From: Acidobacteriaceae bacterium | GTDB taxonomy: Bacteria; Acidobacteriota; Terriglobia; Terriglobales; Acidobacteriaceae | NCBI GenBank assembly: GCA_030038315.1 | Contig: JASHPD010000177.1 | Coordinates: forward strand, 1-37,991 | DNA length: 37,991 bases | Reading direction: 5' to 3' | In this document: positions 22,312-30,727 of the stretch, piece after piece | Layout of the letters: each line of letters opens with the position of its first letter | Numbering within the stretch: the stretch's first letter is position 1 | The notes under the pieces: generated by a model | The model's database searches: none | What the model was told of the DNA's origin: nothing | The model's input: only the letters and a program-made list of their open reading frames with translations | Position numbers and translations under genes: made by a program

Positions 22312-25300
22312 TTACTGCACGACCACGGTGAGCGGGATGCTTTGCACGGTTCCGGCAGTGACCTGGACCTCGATGTTGTAGGTACCGGCCGGGGTGTGTC
22401 CCGCGCTTGAAGAGCCGCCGGCGCATCCGGTGAGGCTGCCGACTCCGGCGATGCCGGCCAGGAGCAGGGCCATCAGGGCGAGGTAGCGGCTGAGGCGCTT
22501 GCGCGCTTTGCCCAGCGCCAAAAGGCCGGCGAAGATTCCGGCGAGCGCGGCCAGCGGCACGGCGCCTGAAGCCAATCCGGAGCCGTGCCGCTGCGCGGAG
22601 GCCTGCGCGCCGGTTCGGGAGATTGCGCTGGAGCTGCTACTGGTTGCGCTGGACGAGCCGCCGGTGGAGATTGTCAGCGTGGTGCTGGCTGTTGTGGTGG
22701 ATGAGGTGAAGGTGGAGGTTGCGGGCGAGAAGCTGCACGTCATGTCTACGGGCAGCAGCGCGCAGCTATACGTGGCGGTTCCGGTGTAACCGCCCTGCGC
22801 CGCGATGTTGACGGTCACGGTGGCTGTTGATCCGGAGGAGACGTTCACCGAGGAGGACGACGTGGTTCCGCTGACGACGGGGACGGTGACCGTTTCACTA
22901 ACCGGAGATGAGGTCGAGGCAGTGAAGTCGGTGCTGCCGGCGTAAGCGGCGGTCACGCTCAGCGCGCCTACAGGCAGGCTGCTGGTGGTGCAGGGCGCTA
23001 CGCCGCCGGAAAGCGTGATGGTGCAGATAGTGGAGCCGCTGGCGGAAAAGACCACCGAGCCGCTCGGCGTGCCGCTGGTGGCGGAGGCCACGGTTGCGGT
23101 GAAGGTGACTGAGTCTCCGGAGCCGATGCTCGGGTTCGATGTGGCCAGCGTGATGGTGGTGCCGGCCTGCGTGACGGTCAGCGTGCCGGGCGTTACGGCT
23201 CCCAGCGCGTAGTCGGCTGCCGCGGAGCCGGCGAGCGCCGTTGCGGTGATGGGATAGCTGCCTACCGACGAGGTTGCCGTGGCTGTTGTCGAATAAACGG
23301 CTGTGACGTTGGCGGCATCGGCAGGCAGCACGCCGGTGAGCGTTCCGCTAAAGGCCGGATTCGCTGCTCCGTAGGCGCGCGTAGCGTTGTTGACGGCGAC
23401 GGCGACGGCGGAGGCTTTGATGCTGACTGTGGGCGAGCCGGTGAGCGTGACGGTGTAGTTGCCCGCGGCGGAGCCGGTGAGCGCCACGGTGATGGGATAG
23501 CTGCCCACCGGCGAAGCGGAAGTTGCCGTGGTGGAGAAGACCGGCGTTACGTTGGCGGTGTCCGCGGCGAGCACGCCGGTGAGTGAGCCGGTGATGGCCG
23601 GAATGGCCTGGCCGTAGGCCGCGGTGACGGAGTTGGCCGTGGCCGTGATGGCGAGCGGCGTGACCGCCAGCGAGCCCTGCGTGACCGTGCCGAGCGTGTA
23701 GTTGCCCGCGGCGGAGCCGGTGAGCGCCGTTGCGGTGATGGGATAGCTGCCCACGGCTGAGCTTGCCGTGGCTATTGTGGAGTAGTTTGCCGAAACATTC
23801 GCCGCATCCGCGGCGAGCACGCCGGTGAAGGTTCCGCTGAAGGTTGGATTGGCCGCGCCGTAGGTCTTTGTGGCGTTGGCGATGGCCAGCGTGACCGTGG
23901 CCGGGGTGATGGTGACCGTGGGCGAGCCGGTCGTCGTGACTGTGTAGTTGCCCGCGGCCGAGCCGGTGAGCGCGCAGGTGATGGGATAGCTGCCCACTTT
24001 GGAGCCCGCTGTGGCCGCGGACGAGCAGCTTGCGGCCACGTTGGCAGTATCCGCGGCGAGCACGCCGGTGAGCGAGCCGGTGATGGCCGGGATGGCCGTG
24101 CCGTAGACCGCGCTGACGGAAGTTGCCGAGGCCGTGATGGCCAGCGGCGCGACAGTGAAGGTGAAGGTTGTGGCGGTGCTCGATGGATTGAAGTTCGCGC
24201 TCGTGCCCGGCGTATAGCTGGCGGTGACCGTGTGCTGGGCCGCGCTGAGTCCGGTGAGCGTGAAAGCATAAGCGCCGCCGGTAAGCGTCTCCGCCGCGCT
24301 GGCCGTGCCGCCGTCCACGGTGTAGGTGATGGTTCCGGCGGGGGTGTTGCTGCCGCTCTGCGGAGCCACGGTCACCGTCAACTGCACGCTGCCGCCATAG
24401 ACCGGCGAAGCGGGACTCAGGTCGCCGATGGTGGTGGTGGTATCGACCTTGGCCACGGTATTGGTTCCGGTGAGCGTCAGCGTGGGATTGCCGTTGACCG
24501 AGTTGCCGGTGAAGGTCACCGTGTCAGTGAGCGTGCCTGTTGCCGAGGGGACAAAGAGCGCGGTGTAGCCGCAGTTCTGGCCCACGGCAAGGGCAAGCGA
24601 AGCGGTGCCGGGGCAGCCGTTGCTCGAAGCGTCCGTCAGCTCGAAGTCGGTGCTGTCGGTCGAGGTGAGCGTGCCGCTATAGGCAACATTGCCGATGCTG
24701 GTGACGGTGGCGTTCAGCGGGTCGCTGCTGGCGTCGTAGGTCTGCGCGGAGGCGTTGCGCGGGTAGTAGAGGACGCCGGTCTGGGAGGTGTCGGCCAGGT
24801 AGACGCCGCCGTTGGCGTCGAGCGCCACGCCCGCTGGCGTGGTGAGGCCGGAGGCGATGACGGAATTTGCGCCGCTGGCGGGAATCTCCACGACTTCGAG
24901 CAGCGCGGTGTCGGTGTAGACCACGTCGCCGGCCGCATCGACGGCGAGGCTGGCCGGAGCCACGCTGCCGGCCAGGGTCGTTTGCGTGCCGCTGGCGGTG
25001 ATCTTGACGATGCTGTCGATGCCGGTGTCGGCTACGTAGACGTTGCCGCCGGCATCGACGGCGACGGCGACGGGAGTCTCAAAGCCGCTGCCCAGAACCC
25101 TGGACTGGCCGCTGACCGGCACGAAGAGCACACGCGCGTTGCCGGTATCGGCGATGTAGAGATTGCCGGAGCCATCCACGGCTACGCCCTGCGGGCTGCT
25201 GAGGTTGGAGCCGCCGAAGGCGCTGACGGCGGTTGTGAAGCTCGTTGCGCCGGAGGCCAGCTCCGCAATGCGGTTGTTGCCGGTGTCGGCCACGTAGACG

Positions 25301-27402
25301 TCGCCCGCGCCGTCGATGGCGATCTGGTGCGGATTGACGGTGGCTCCGGTGATGGCTGTGGCCAGCGGCCCGGCGGGCGTGCTGGAAAGCGTTCCGTTCT
25401 GCCACGCGATGTAGGTGTTGCCCGCGGCGTCGGTGGCCACACCCTGCGGAGCGGTTCCCGAGCCGATGGCCGAGGACGCGCTGGGGTCGATGGCCAGCGC
25501 CGCGCCGAGGCCCGTACCGTTGAGGAAGGCGGTTGAGGTCATGGCGGCGCTGTTGACGGTGGCGGCGATCTGAACCGCGCCGGCGCGCAGGCCGGCTTTG
25601 GCCGGGGTGAAGGTGACGGGAACCACGCAGGTGCTGTCGGCCTGGGTGCCGGCGTTGTCCGGGAAGCCGGTGAGCGTGGTCGAGCCGGTGCAGGTGTCGG
25701 CGCTGCCGCCGGGATTGACGAACTCATTGCTGGCCGTGCCCTGCGTGACGACGGTTGCGGCCACATTGCTTGCGGCCTCACTGGAGCTGCCGGTGAGGAG
25801 CGAAAAGGCGATGGACTGCGTAGCAGCCGCCGTGCCGACCGATGTGGCCGGGAAGCTGCTGAAGGTGAGCTTGCGGATGAGGCCGTCGTCGTTGTCGGCA
25901 AAGTAGAGGTTGCCCTGGGAATCGAAGGAGGGATTGCCCTCGGCGTGGTGCGCGCTGGCCTGCGTGGCCGGGCAGCCGTCGCCGTAGGCGTCGGTCATGG
26001 CAGGGCCGTTCGAGCCGCCGTTGCAGTAGTCGCCGCTGCCGAGCGAGGATGCGACGGAGCCGCCAGCAATGTAATACAGGTAGCCGTTGGATGCGTTCAG
26101 CTCGGCAACGGACATATCGTCCGCGCCGTTGTAGTCCACGATGTAAAGGTTGCCGTTGCTGTCGAGGGTGAGGCCGGTGATCCTGTCGAAGCCGACGTTG
26201 CTGGCCGTGGCCAGGCTGCCGTTGCCCACCGAGGTGCTTCCGCCGTTGGCGTAACCGGCGATGGTGTAAACGTAGCCCGCGGTGGGCGTGCTGACGCCGG
26301 TTTCGAGGCTGATGAGGTTGGCAACGGGGTTGTTGGAGCCGCCGGCGTAGATGACGCGCACGGATGCCGTCGCGCTGACTGCATCGGCGTTGTCGCCGAC
26401 GTAGACGTTGCCGTAGGCATCGACGGCGATGCCGGCCGGGTCCACGAAGGCCGCGCCGATGGCCGCCGTGTTGGAGGCCGCCGTGCCGCTCAGCGCGGTG
26501 CAGCCGGAGCTGGTGCAATCGCCGGCGATGGTGTGGATGTAACCGGGACCGACGCCGCCGCTGGTAGTGTTGGGGCCGTTGATCATGCGCACGGCGTCGT
26601 TCTCGTAATCGGCGATGTAGAGGTTCTCGTTTGCATCGACGGCGATGCCGTAGGACTCGTGGATCTTGCCGCTGGTGGCCAGCACGCCGTCGGCATAGCC
26701 GCCGCCTTTGCCGGCGACGAGGTAGATGGAGCCGACGGTGAGCGTTGCGCCGGAGTCTTCAAGGCTCACGAGCTGGGCTGCGAGGTCCGTGGAGTTGGCG
26801 AGCAGCACATACGCGTCGGATTCGCTCTCGTCGAGGATGAAGATGTTGCCGTCAGCGTCCACGGCGATGCCATAGGCCTTTTTGAGGTAGCTGCCGGTGC
26901 CGGGGCAGCCGCTGCCGTTGCCGCTTGGAGTGGCGCCGTTGGTGCAGGAGGACGGCGCGCCGGAGAGTCCGCCGGCTACCGTGTAAACGTCGCCGGCCAC
27001 GGGCGTGCCCACGGCGGAATTGGCGGCCTCAATCAGTGCCGTGGCGGGATTGGACACGCCGTTGACGATGACGGCGCCGGCGTAGATGACCTGCACGATG
27101 CCGGCGGAGGGAGTTGCCGCGTAGTAGACATTGCCCCACTTGTCCACGGCGGTGCTGTAAGGCGCAGTGATGGCTACCTGCGTGGCCGGGCAGCCGTCGC
27201 CGTAATTTGTGCCATCCACGTCAATCGCGCCGGAGCAGGTGGTGCCTCCGGCCTCAAGGCTGGCAAACGGCACCTGGACGAAGACGGGCGGAACGCCGGT
27301 CTGTGTGCCGGTCTGGGCGGAGGCGCAAAGAGATGCGGCGAAAACGGCGGCAAGGGCAAAGACTGGGGCGGAAAGAGTACGGAATAACGCGGTCTTTTTC
27401 AT
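22312..27402 (-). CDS. Giant secreted surface protein: signal peptide, two NHL beta-propellers separated by an ASH-like domain, Ig-like repeats, four MBG repeats, C-terminal TM1-basic-TM2-lipobox-like module
   Basis: MKKTALFRTLSAPVFALAAVFAASLCASAQ; repeated NLYIADYENDAV/DVYVADTGNNRI/NLYIADTGNARV; TYGAANPTFSGTFTGVLAADAANVSANYST MBG repeats; C-term SGLASGAVPLAALAGIFAGLLALGKARKRLSRYLALMALLLAGIAGVGSLTGCAGG...GTYNIEVQVTAGTVQSIPLTVVVQ. Start trimmed from 27429. Confidence 0.85.
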   Translation of the reverse strand: MKKTALFRTLSAPVFALAAVFAASLCASAQTGTQTGVPPVFVQVPFASLEAGGTTCSGAIDVDGTNYGDGCPATQVAITAPYSTAVDKWGNVYYAATPSAGIVQVIYAGAVIVNGVSNPATALIEAANSAVGTPVAGDVYTVAGGLSGAPSSCTNGATPSGNGSGCPGTGSYLKKAYGIAVDADGNIFILDESESDAYVLLANSTDLAAQLVSLEDSGATLTVGSIYLVAGKGGGYADGVLATSGKIHESYGIAVDANENLYIADYENDAVRMINGPNTTSGGVGPGYIHTIAGDCTSSGCTALSGTAASNTAAIGAAFVDPAGIAVDAYGNVYVGDNADAVSATASVRVIYAGGSNNPVANLISLETGVSTPTAGYVYTIAGYANGGSTSVGNGSLATASNVGFDRITGLTLDSNGNLYIVDYNGADDMSVAELNASNGYLYYIAGGSVASSLGSGDYCNGGSNGPAMTDAYGDGCPATQASAHHAEGNPSFDSQGNLYFADNDDGLIRKLTFSSFPATSVGTAAATQSIAFSLLTGSSSEAASNVAATVVTQGTASNEFVNPGGSADTCTGSTTLTGFPDNAGTQADSTCVVPVTFTPAKAGLRAGAVQIAATVNSAAMTSTAFLNGTGLGAALAIDPSASSAIGSGTAPQGVATDAAGNTYIAWQNGTLSSTPAGPLATAITGATVNPHQIAIDGAGDVYVADTGNNRIAELASGATSFTTAVSAFGGSNLSSPQGVAVDGSGNLYIADTGNARVLFVPVSGQSRVLGSGFETPVAVAVDAGGNVYVADTGIDSIVKITASGTQTTLAGSVAPASLAVDAAGDVVYTDTALLEVVEIPASGANSVIASGLTTPAGVALDANGGVYLADTSQTGVLYYPRNASAQTYDASSDPLNATVTSIGNVAYSGTLTSTDSTDFELTDASSNGCPGTASLALAVGQNCGYTALFVPSATGTLTDTVTFTGNSVNGNPTLTLTGTNTVAKVDTTTTIGDLSPASPVYGGSVQLTVTVAPQSGSNTPAGTITYTVDGGTASAAETLTGGAYAFTLTGLSAAQHTVTASYTPGTSANFNPSSTATTFTFTVAPLAITASATSVSAVYGTAIPAITGSLTGVLAADTANVAASCSSAATAGSKVGSYPITCALTGSAAGNYTVTTTGSPTVTITPATVTLAIANATKTYGAANPTFSGTFTGVLAADAANVSANYSTIATASSAVGSYPITATALTGSAAGNYTLGTVTQGSLAVTPLAITATANSVTAAYGQAIPAITGSLTGVLAADTANVTPVFSTTATSASPVGSYPITVALTGSAAGNYTVTLTGSPTVSIKASAVAVAVNNATRAYGAANPAFSGTLTGVLPADAANVTAVYSTTATATSSVGSYPITATALAGSAAADYALGAVTPGTLTVTQAGTTITLATSNPSIGSGDSVTFTATVASATSGTPSGSVVFSASGSTICTITLSGGVAPCTTSSLPVGALSVTAAYAGSTDFTASTSSPVSETVTVPVVSGTTSSSSVNVSSGSTATVTVNIAAQGGYTGTATYSCALLPVDMTCSFSPATSTFTSSTTTASTTLTISTGGSSSATSSSSSAISRTGAQASAQRHGSGLASGAVPLAALAGIFAGLLALGKARKRLSRYLALMALLLAGIAGVGSLTGCAGGSSSAGHTPAGTYNIEVQVTAGTVQSIPLTVVVQ

Positions 27403-27564
27403 GGACGGACAATTCCTCGGCAACAACATTCGAAACGGCTTGCAAAATCGCGGGCGCCTGCGCCCCTGCGCGGAGATTTCCCGCGGAGCAGGGACTGCCG
27501 AAACGCCGGCTGCGAACTTGCGGGTAGCAACTGCGGTAAGCCCATCGCGCCTGTGTGGCAGGAT

Positions 27565-27577
27565 GTGGTCTGACCAC
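27565..27577. promoter_or_regulatory. Palindrome GTGGTC-T-GACCAC, candidate GntR/FadR-type operator of the 22312-27402 gene
   Basis: Perfect palindrome 4 nt downstream of a minus-strand TTGACA (27606-27611)-N18-TAGTAT (27582-27587) promoter. Confidence 0.65.
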
Positions 27578-27581
27578 GCGC

Positions 27582-27611
27582 ATACTACTGAGGCGCGATA
27601 ACGGCTGTCAA
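27582..27611 (-). promoter_or_regulatory. Candidate sigma70 promoter TTGACA-N18-TAGTAT
   Basis: Consensus -35; near-consensus -10; implies a 5' UTR of about 170 nt for the gene starting at 27402. Confidence 0.55.
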
Positions 27612-27656
27612 GGAGATTCTCCGCGCGCGCCGGGTTACCGTTGCCGTGGGCTGCGA

Positions 27657-30416
27657 TTACTGAACGTTCACGGCGATTGTTGCCATGTGAGAAAGCGTTC
27701 CGGCTGCGGTGGTGACGGTGGCCGTAACGGTCGCGGTCTCGGTGCCGGGCGGTGGTGCCTGGTTTCCGCTATTGGTCGAACCACTGCTGCCGCCGCAGGC
27801 CGAGAGCGCGAGGCAGCAGACGGCCAGGCCGAGCAGCATAACGAGCCTGCGGCGCGCGCGGCGGCGCGTGAAAACCAGCACGAAAGGCAGCGGCAGCAGG
27901 CCGGAAGCCAGGGTGGAGGCAACGCTGACGCTGAGCGTGGCCGTTGCGGCGCTTGCGCTGCTGATGGTTGCCGTGCCGCCGGCGCAACTGATGTAGGTGG
28001 GCAGGCCGCTGCACGTGTAGGTAACGGTTCCGGTGAGGCCGCCGAGCGGCGTAAAGGTGAGCGTGGCCGTGCCGGAGCTGCCGGGCTCGATGTTCAGCGT
28101 GGATGGGCTTGCGGCAAGCGTGAAATCCTGCACCGCGACGGCGACCGGCGCGGAAACCGAAGCGGCATTGCTGCCCGCGCCGGCGTAGGAGGCGGTGATG
28201 CTGTGCGTGCCTCCGGCCAGCGAGGACGCGGTGAAGGTGGCCGTGCCGTTTGTGCTCAGGCTGGCTGTGCCGAGCGCCGTGGTTCCGTCGAGGAAGGTCA
28301 CCGTGCCGCTCAGCGCGCCGCTGCCGCCGCTTACCGCGGCCGTGAGCGTGACGGACTGGCCGGCATTGATCGTCGTTTGCGAGGCGGTGAGCGCGGTTGA
28401 GGTGGCCGTGTTCGCGGAAATCGTTACGGTCACCGCGGCTGAAGTGGAAGCGGCGTAATTCGAGTCGCCCTGGTAGGCGGCGGTGATGCTGTCGATGCCA
28501 GCGGGCAGGCTGGCCAAGGTGAGCGTGGCAATGCCGCCGGCGTTGAGCGTGGCCGAGCCGAGCGCGGTTGCGCCGCTGACAAAGTTGACTGTGCCGGTGG
28601 GCGTTCCGCCGCTGGTGGAGGTGACGGTTGCGGTGAGCGTTACGGATGCGCCGGCCAGCGCCTGCGTGAGCGAGGCCGTGAGCACGGTGGAAGATGCGAG
28701 CGCCGTGACGGTGACCGTGGCCGCGCCGGTGGTCATGGAGGCGTAGTTCGAGTCGCCGGAGTAGACGGCGGTGTAAGTGTGCGTGCCGGCGGTTTCGGTG
28801 TTGAGGGTAAGCGCGGCGAGATCGACGCTGCCGCTCAGCGTTACGCTGCCTACGCTAGCCGCGCCGTCGTAGAAGGTGACGGTTCCGGTGGGCTCGGTGG
28901 CGACGAGCGTGGTGGGCGACTCGATGACCGGCTCGAAGATGGCGGTGAGCGTGACGGGCGCATTGGGCGCTGACTGCTGCGCACTGGCGAAGAATTCCGG
29001 CGCGAGCGTGGGGAAGCTGGCGCTGGTGCAGCTATAGGCCGCTTCCGTTGAGGTGACGTTATCCGTCACCGTCACGTTGTTGCCGGCGTTGGTTGCAACG
29101 GGAATGTTCACAGGACCGGGGCCGAGCGCGATGTTGGCGTTCGAGGCCGTTACATCGCTCGACGGCAAGGCGGAGGAAAAATTCACGTTGTCGAGGGTGA
29201 GGCCGAGCGGGTACGCGGCGCTGTAACCCTCCAACTGCACGGTTCCGGGAGTGAGCACGGTAACGTTTGAGAGCAGGATGTTCTGGAATTGCGGGTATTC
29301 CGTGCCGGTGGAGCTGGAATAGAAGGGATTGAAGGTGATGGGCGTGGCGACGTTCGTCATGCAGACGTCTTCATAGGTCACGCCGTCGATGAGGCCGCCG
29401 TTGCTCGATTCGCTCTTGATGCGGATGCCGGTGTCGTTCGAGTTGGTCGGGTCGCCGTCGATGTTCAAATTCTGGACGAGAATGTTCGTTGCGCCGCCAC
29501 TGGTCTGGCTGCCGATGGACATGCCGTGGCCGACGTAAAAGTGGTTGTTGGTGATGCTGACATCGGAGACCGTTCCGCCGGTTGTGGCGCTGCCGCCGGG
29601 CTTGAGCGCGATGTTGTCGTCGCCGTCGCCGATGTAGGAATCGGTGATGGTCACGTTCTGCGCGGGGCCGGGATCGATGCCGTCGGTGTTGCGTGCCGTG
29701 CCGGGGGCGATGATCTTCACGTCCCAGACGGTGAGGCCGTTGCCCTCATAGGTGACGTGGAACATGGGCGAGTTTTGCAGTGTGATTTTGTAGAGCGTGA
29801 AGTTGCCGGCGTTGACGTTCAGCAGGACTGGATTGTTCTGGTTGAGGCTTTCTGCCTGCGCTTCGCTTGAAAGCTGCCACCAGGTGGTGTCGGCAGGCGC
29901 GCCGGCGCCGATGAGCGTCTGGCCGCCGCGGCCGTCGATGACGCCGTAGCCCATGATGGCGGCGTTTGCGCCGTTGACGCTGATGAGCGGGTTGCAGCCG
30001 TTGCTGTAGGAAGCGACGGTGCCGCATTCGTTGGCTACCGCGTCGTAGTCGCGCGGGTCGCGCGAGCCGTAGACGGTGACGCCGGCATCGACCAGAAGCG
30101 TTACGCCGGCGGGGATGGTGATGGGCTGGATCAGATAAGCGTTTGCGCCGCCGGAGCCTTGCGCAAGCTCAACCGCCTGGCCCGCGGCGCAGCCGTTGAG
30201 CGCGGACTGGATGCGGCTGGTGTCGAACTCGGTTTCATCGGCCGAGGGGAGCTGATTGCCGGTTTCGGTCAACTGCGCGGTGAGCACCGTGCAGGAGGCT
30301 GGAAAAACGGGCTCGGTGACGGTGCGCGTGTCCTGCGCGGCGGCCGTGCGCAGGCAGAGCAGGAAGACGAGAAACGAAAGCTGGGGGAAAATGCGCAGGC
30401 GCGGAATGGAAGTCAC
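27657..30416 (-). CDS. Secreted GH28 polygalacturonase-like enzyme with C-terminal Ig-like (Big_3_5-type) repeats and TM1-basic-TM2-lipobox-like module
   Basis: N-terminal SP; GYGVIDGRGG; GH28 catalytic motifs NTDG (ARNTDGIDPG), DD (IGDGDDNIALK), GHG (VGHGMSIGS), RIK (TGIRIKSES); three repeats like TVTFLDGTTALGTASLSTNGTATFTASSLAGGTHSITASYAG; C-term LASGLLPLPFVLVFTRRRARRRLVMLLGLAVCCLALSACGGSS. Confidence 0.9.
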   Translation of the reverse strand: MTSIPRLRIFPQLSFLVFLLCLRTAAAQDTRTVTEPVFPASCTVLTAQLTETGNQLPSADETEFDTSRIQSALNGCAAGQAVELAQGSGGANAYLIQPITIPAGVTLLVDAGVTVYGSRDPRDYDAVANECGTVASYSNGCNPLISVNGANAAIMGYGVIDGRGGQTLIGAGAPADTTWWQLSSEAQAESLNQNNPVLLNVNAGNFTLYKITLQNSPMFHVTYEGNGLTVWDVKIIAPGTARNTDGIDPGPAQNVTITDSYIGDGDDNIALKPGGSATTGGTVSDVSITNNHFYVGHGMSIGSQTSGGATNILVQNLNIDGDPTNSNDTGIRIKSESSNGGLIDGVTYEDVCMTNVATPITFNPFYSSSTGTEYPQFQNILLSNVTVLTPGTVQLEGYSAAYPLGLTLDNVNFSSALPSSDVTASNANIALGPGPVNIPVATNAGNNVTVTDNVTSTEAAYSCTSASFPTLAPEFFASAQQSAPNAPVTLTAIFEPVIESPTTLVATEPTGTVTFYDGAASVGSVTLSGSVDLAALTLNTETAGTHTYTAVYSGDSNYASMTTGAATVTVTALASSTVLTASLTQALAGASVTLTATVTSTSGGTPTGTVNFVSGATALGSATLNAGGIATLTLASLPAGIDSITAAYQGDSNYAASTSAAVTVTISANTATSTALTASQTTINAGQSVTLTAAVSGGSGALSGTVTFLDGTTALGTASLSTNGTATFTASSLAGGTHSITASYAGAGSNAASVSAPVAVAVQDFTLAASPSTLNIEPGSSGTATLTFTPLGGLTGTVTYTCSGLPTYISCAGGTATISSASAATATLSVSVASTLASGLLPLPFVLVFTRRRARRRLVMLLGLAVCCLALSACGGSSGSTNSGNQAPPPGTETATVTATVTTAAGTLSHMATIAVNVQ

Positions 30417-30510
30417 GGTAAAAGCTGCTCGCAGAGGAAAAATGAGAAACCGAAGGCAGAAAGAAGGATTGCACGCGGGTCAGACAACAGGCAAGCGAAA
30501 GATTGCATAT

Positions 30511-30520
30511 TGGTCTGACC
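30511..30520. promoter_or_regulatory. TGGTCTGACC, candidate operator of the GH28 gene (second degenerate copy GGTCAGAC near 30478-30485)
   Basis: Core GGTCTGACC identical to the 27565 palindrome core; about 95 bp upstream of ATG 30416. Confidence 0.55.
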
Positions 30521-30649
30521 TCTAGATTTTTCAGAGCTGGCTTCGCAGCCTGGATGATGGGAAATATCTTGTATTTTCGGATAGAATTTGGATTTTCAGG
30601 AAAATATAGCAGTGAATGGGGTTCGATTTTGCGGCCAGGAACGAATTTC

Positions 30650-30660
30650 AGGTCTGACCA
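30650..30660. promoter_or_regulatory. AGGTCTGACCA, candidate operator of the VWFA-related gene
   Basis: Core GGTCTGACC; about 70 bp upstream of TTG 30728. Confidence 0.55.
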
Positions 30661-30727
30661 CAGAGGCGTAGTTTGAGTGATTATGATGGAAGCTGTCTGC
30701 CGCTGACGATTCCGGAGGTTTTCTTTC

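Noticed and set aside
23180-24165. Regularly spaced repeats considered as CRISPR or minisatellite
   Set aside because: Repeats are in-frame protein-domain repeats (MBG), far too long and divergent for CRISPR.
24232-27387. Long + strand ORFs (434 and 480 aa) opposite the 22312-27402 gene
   Set aside because: Same antisense artefact; GVGHVDVAG-like repeats are reverse-frame images of NHL repeats.
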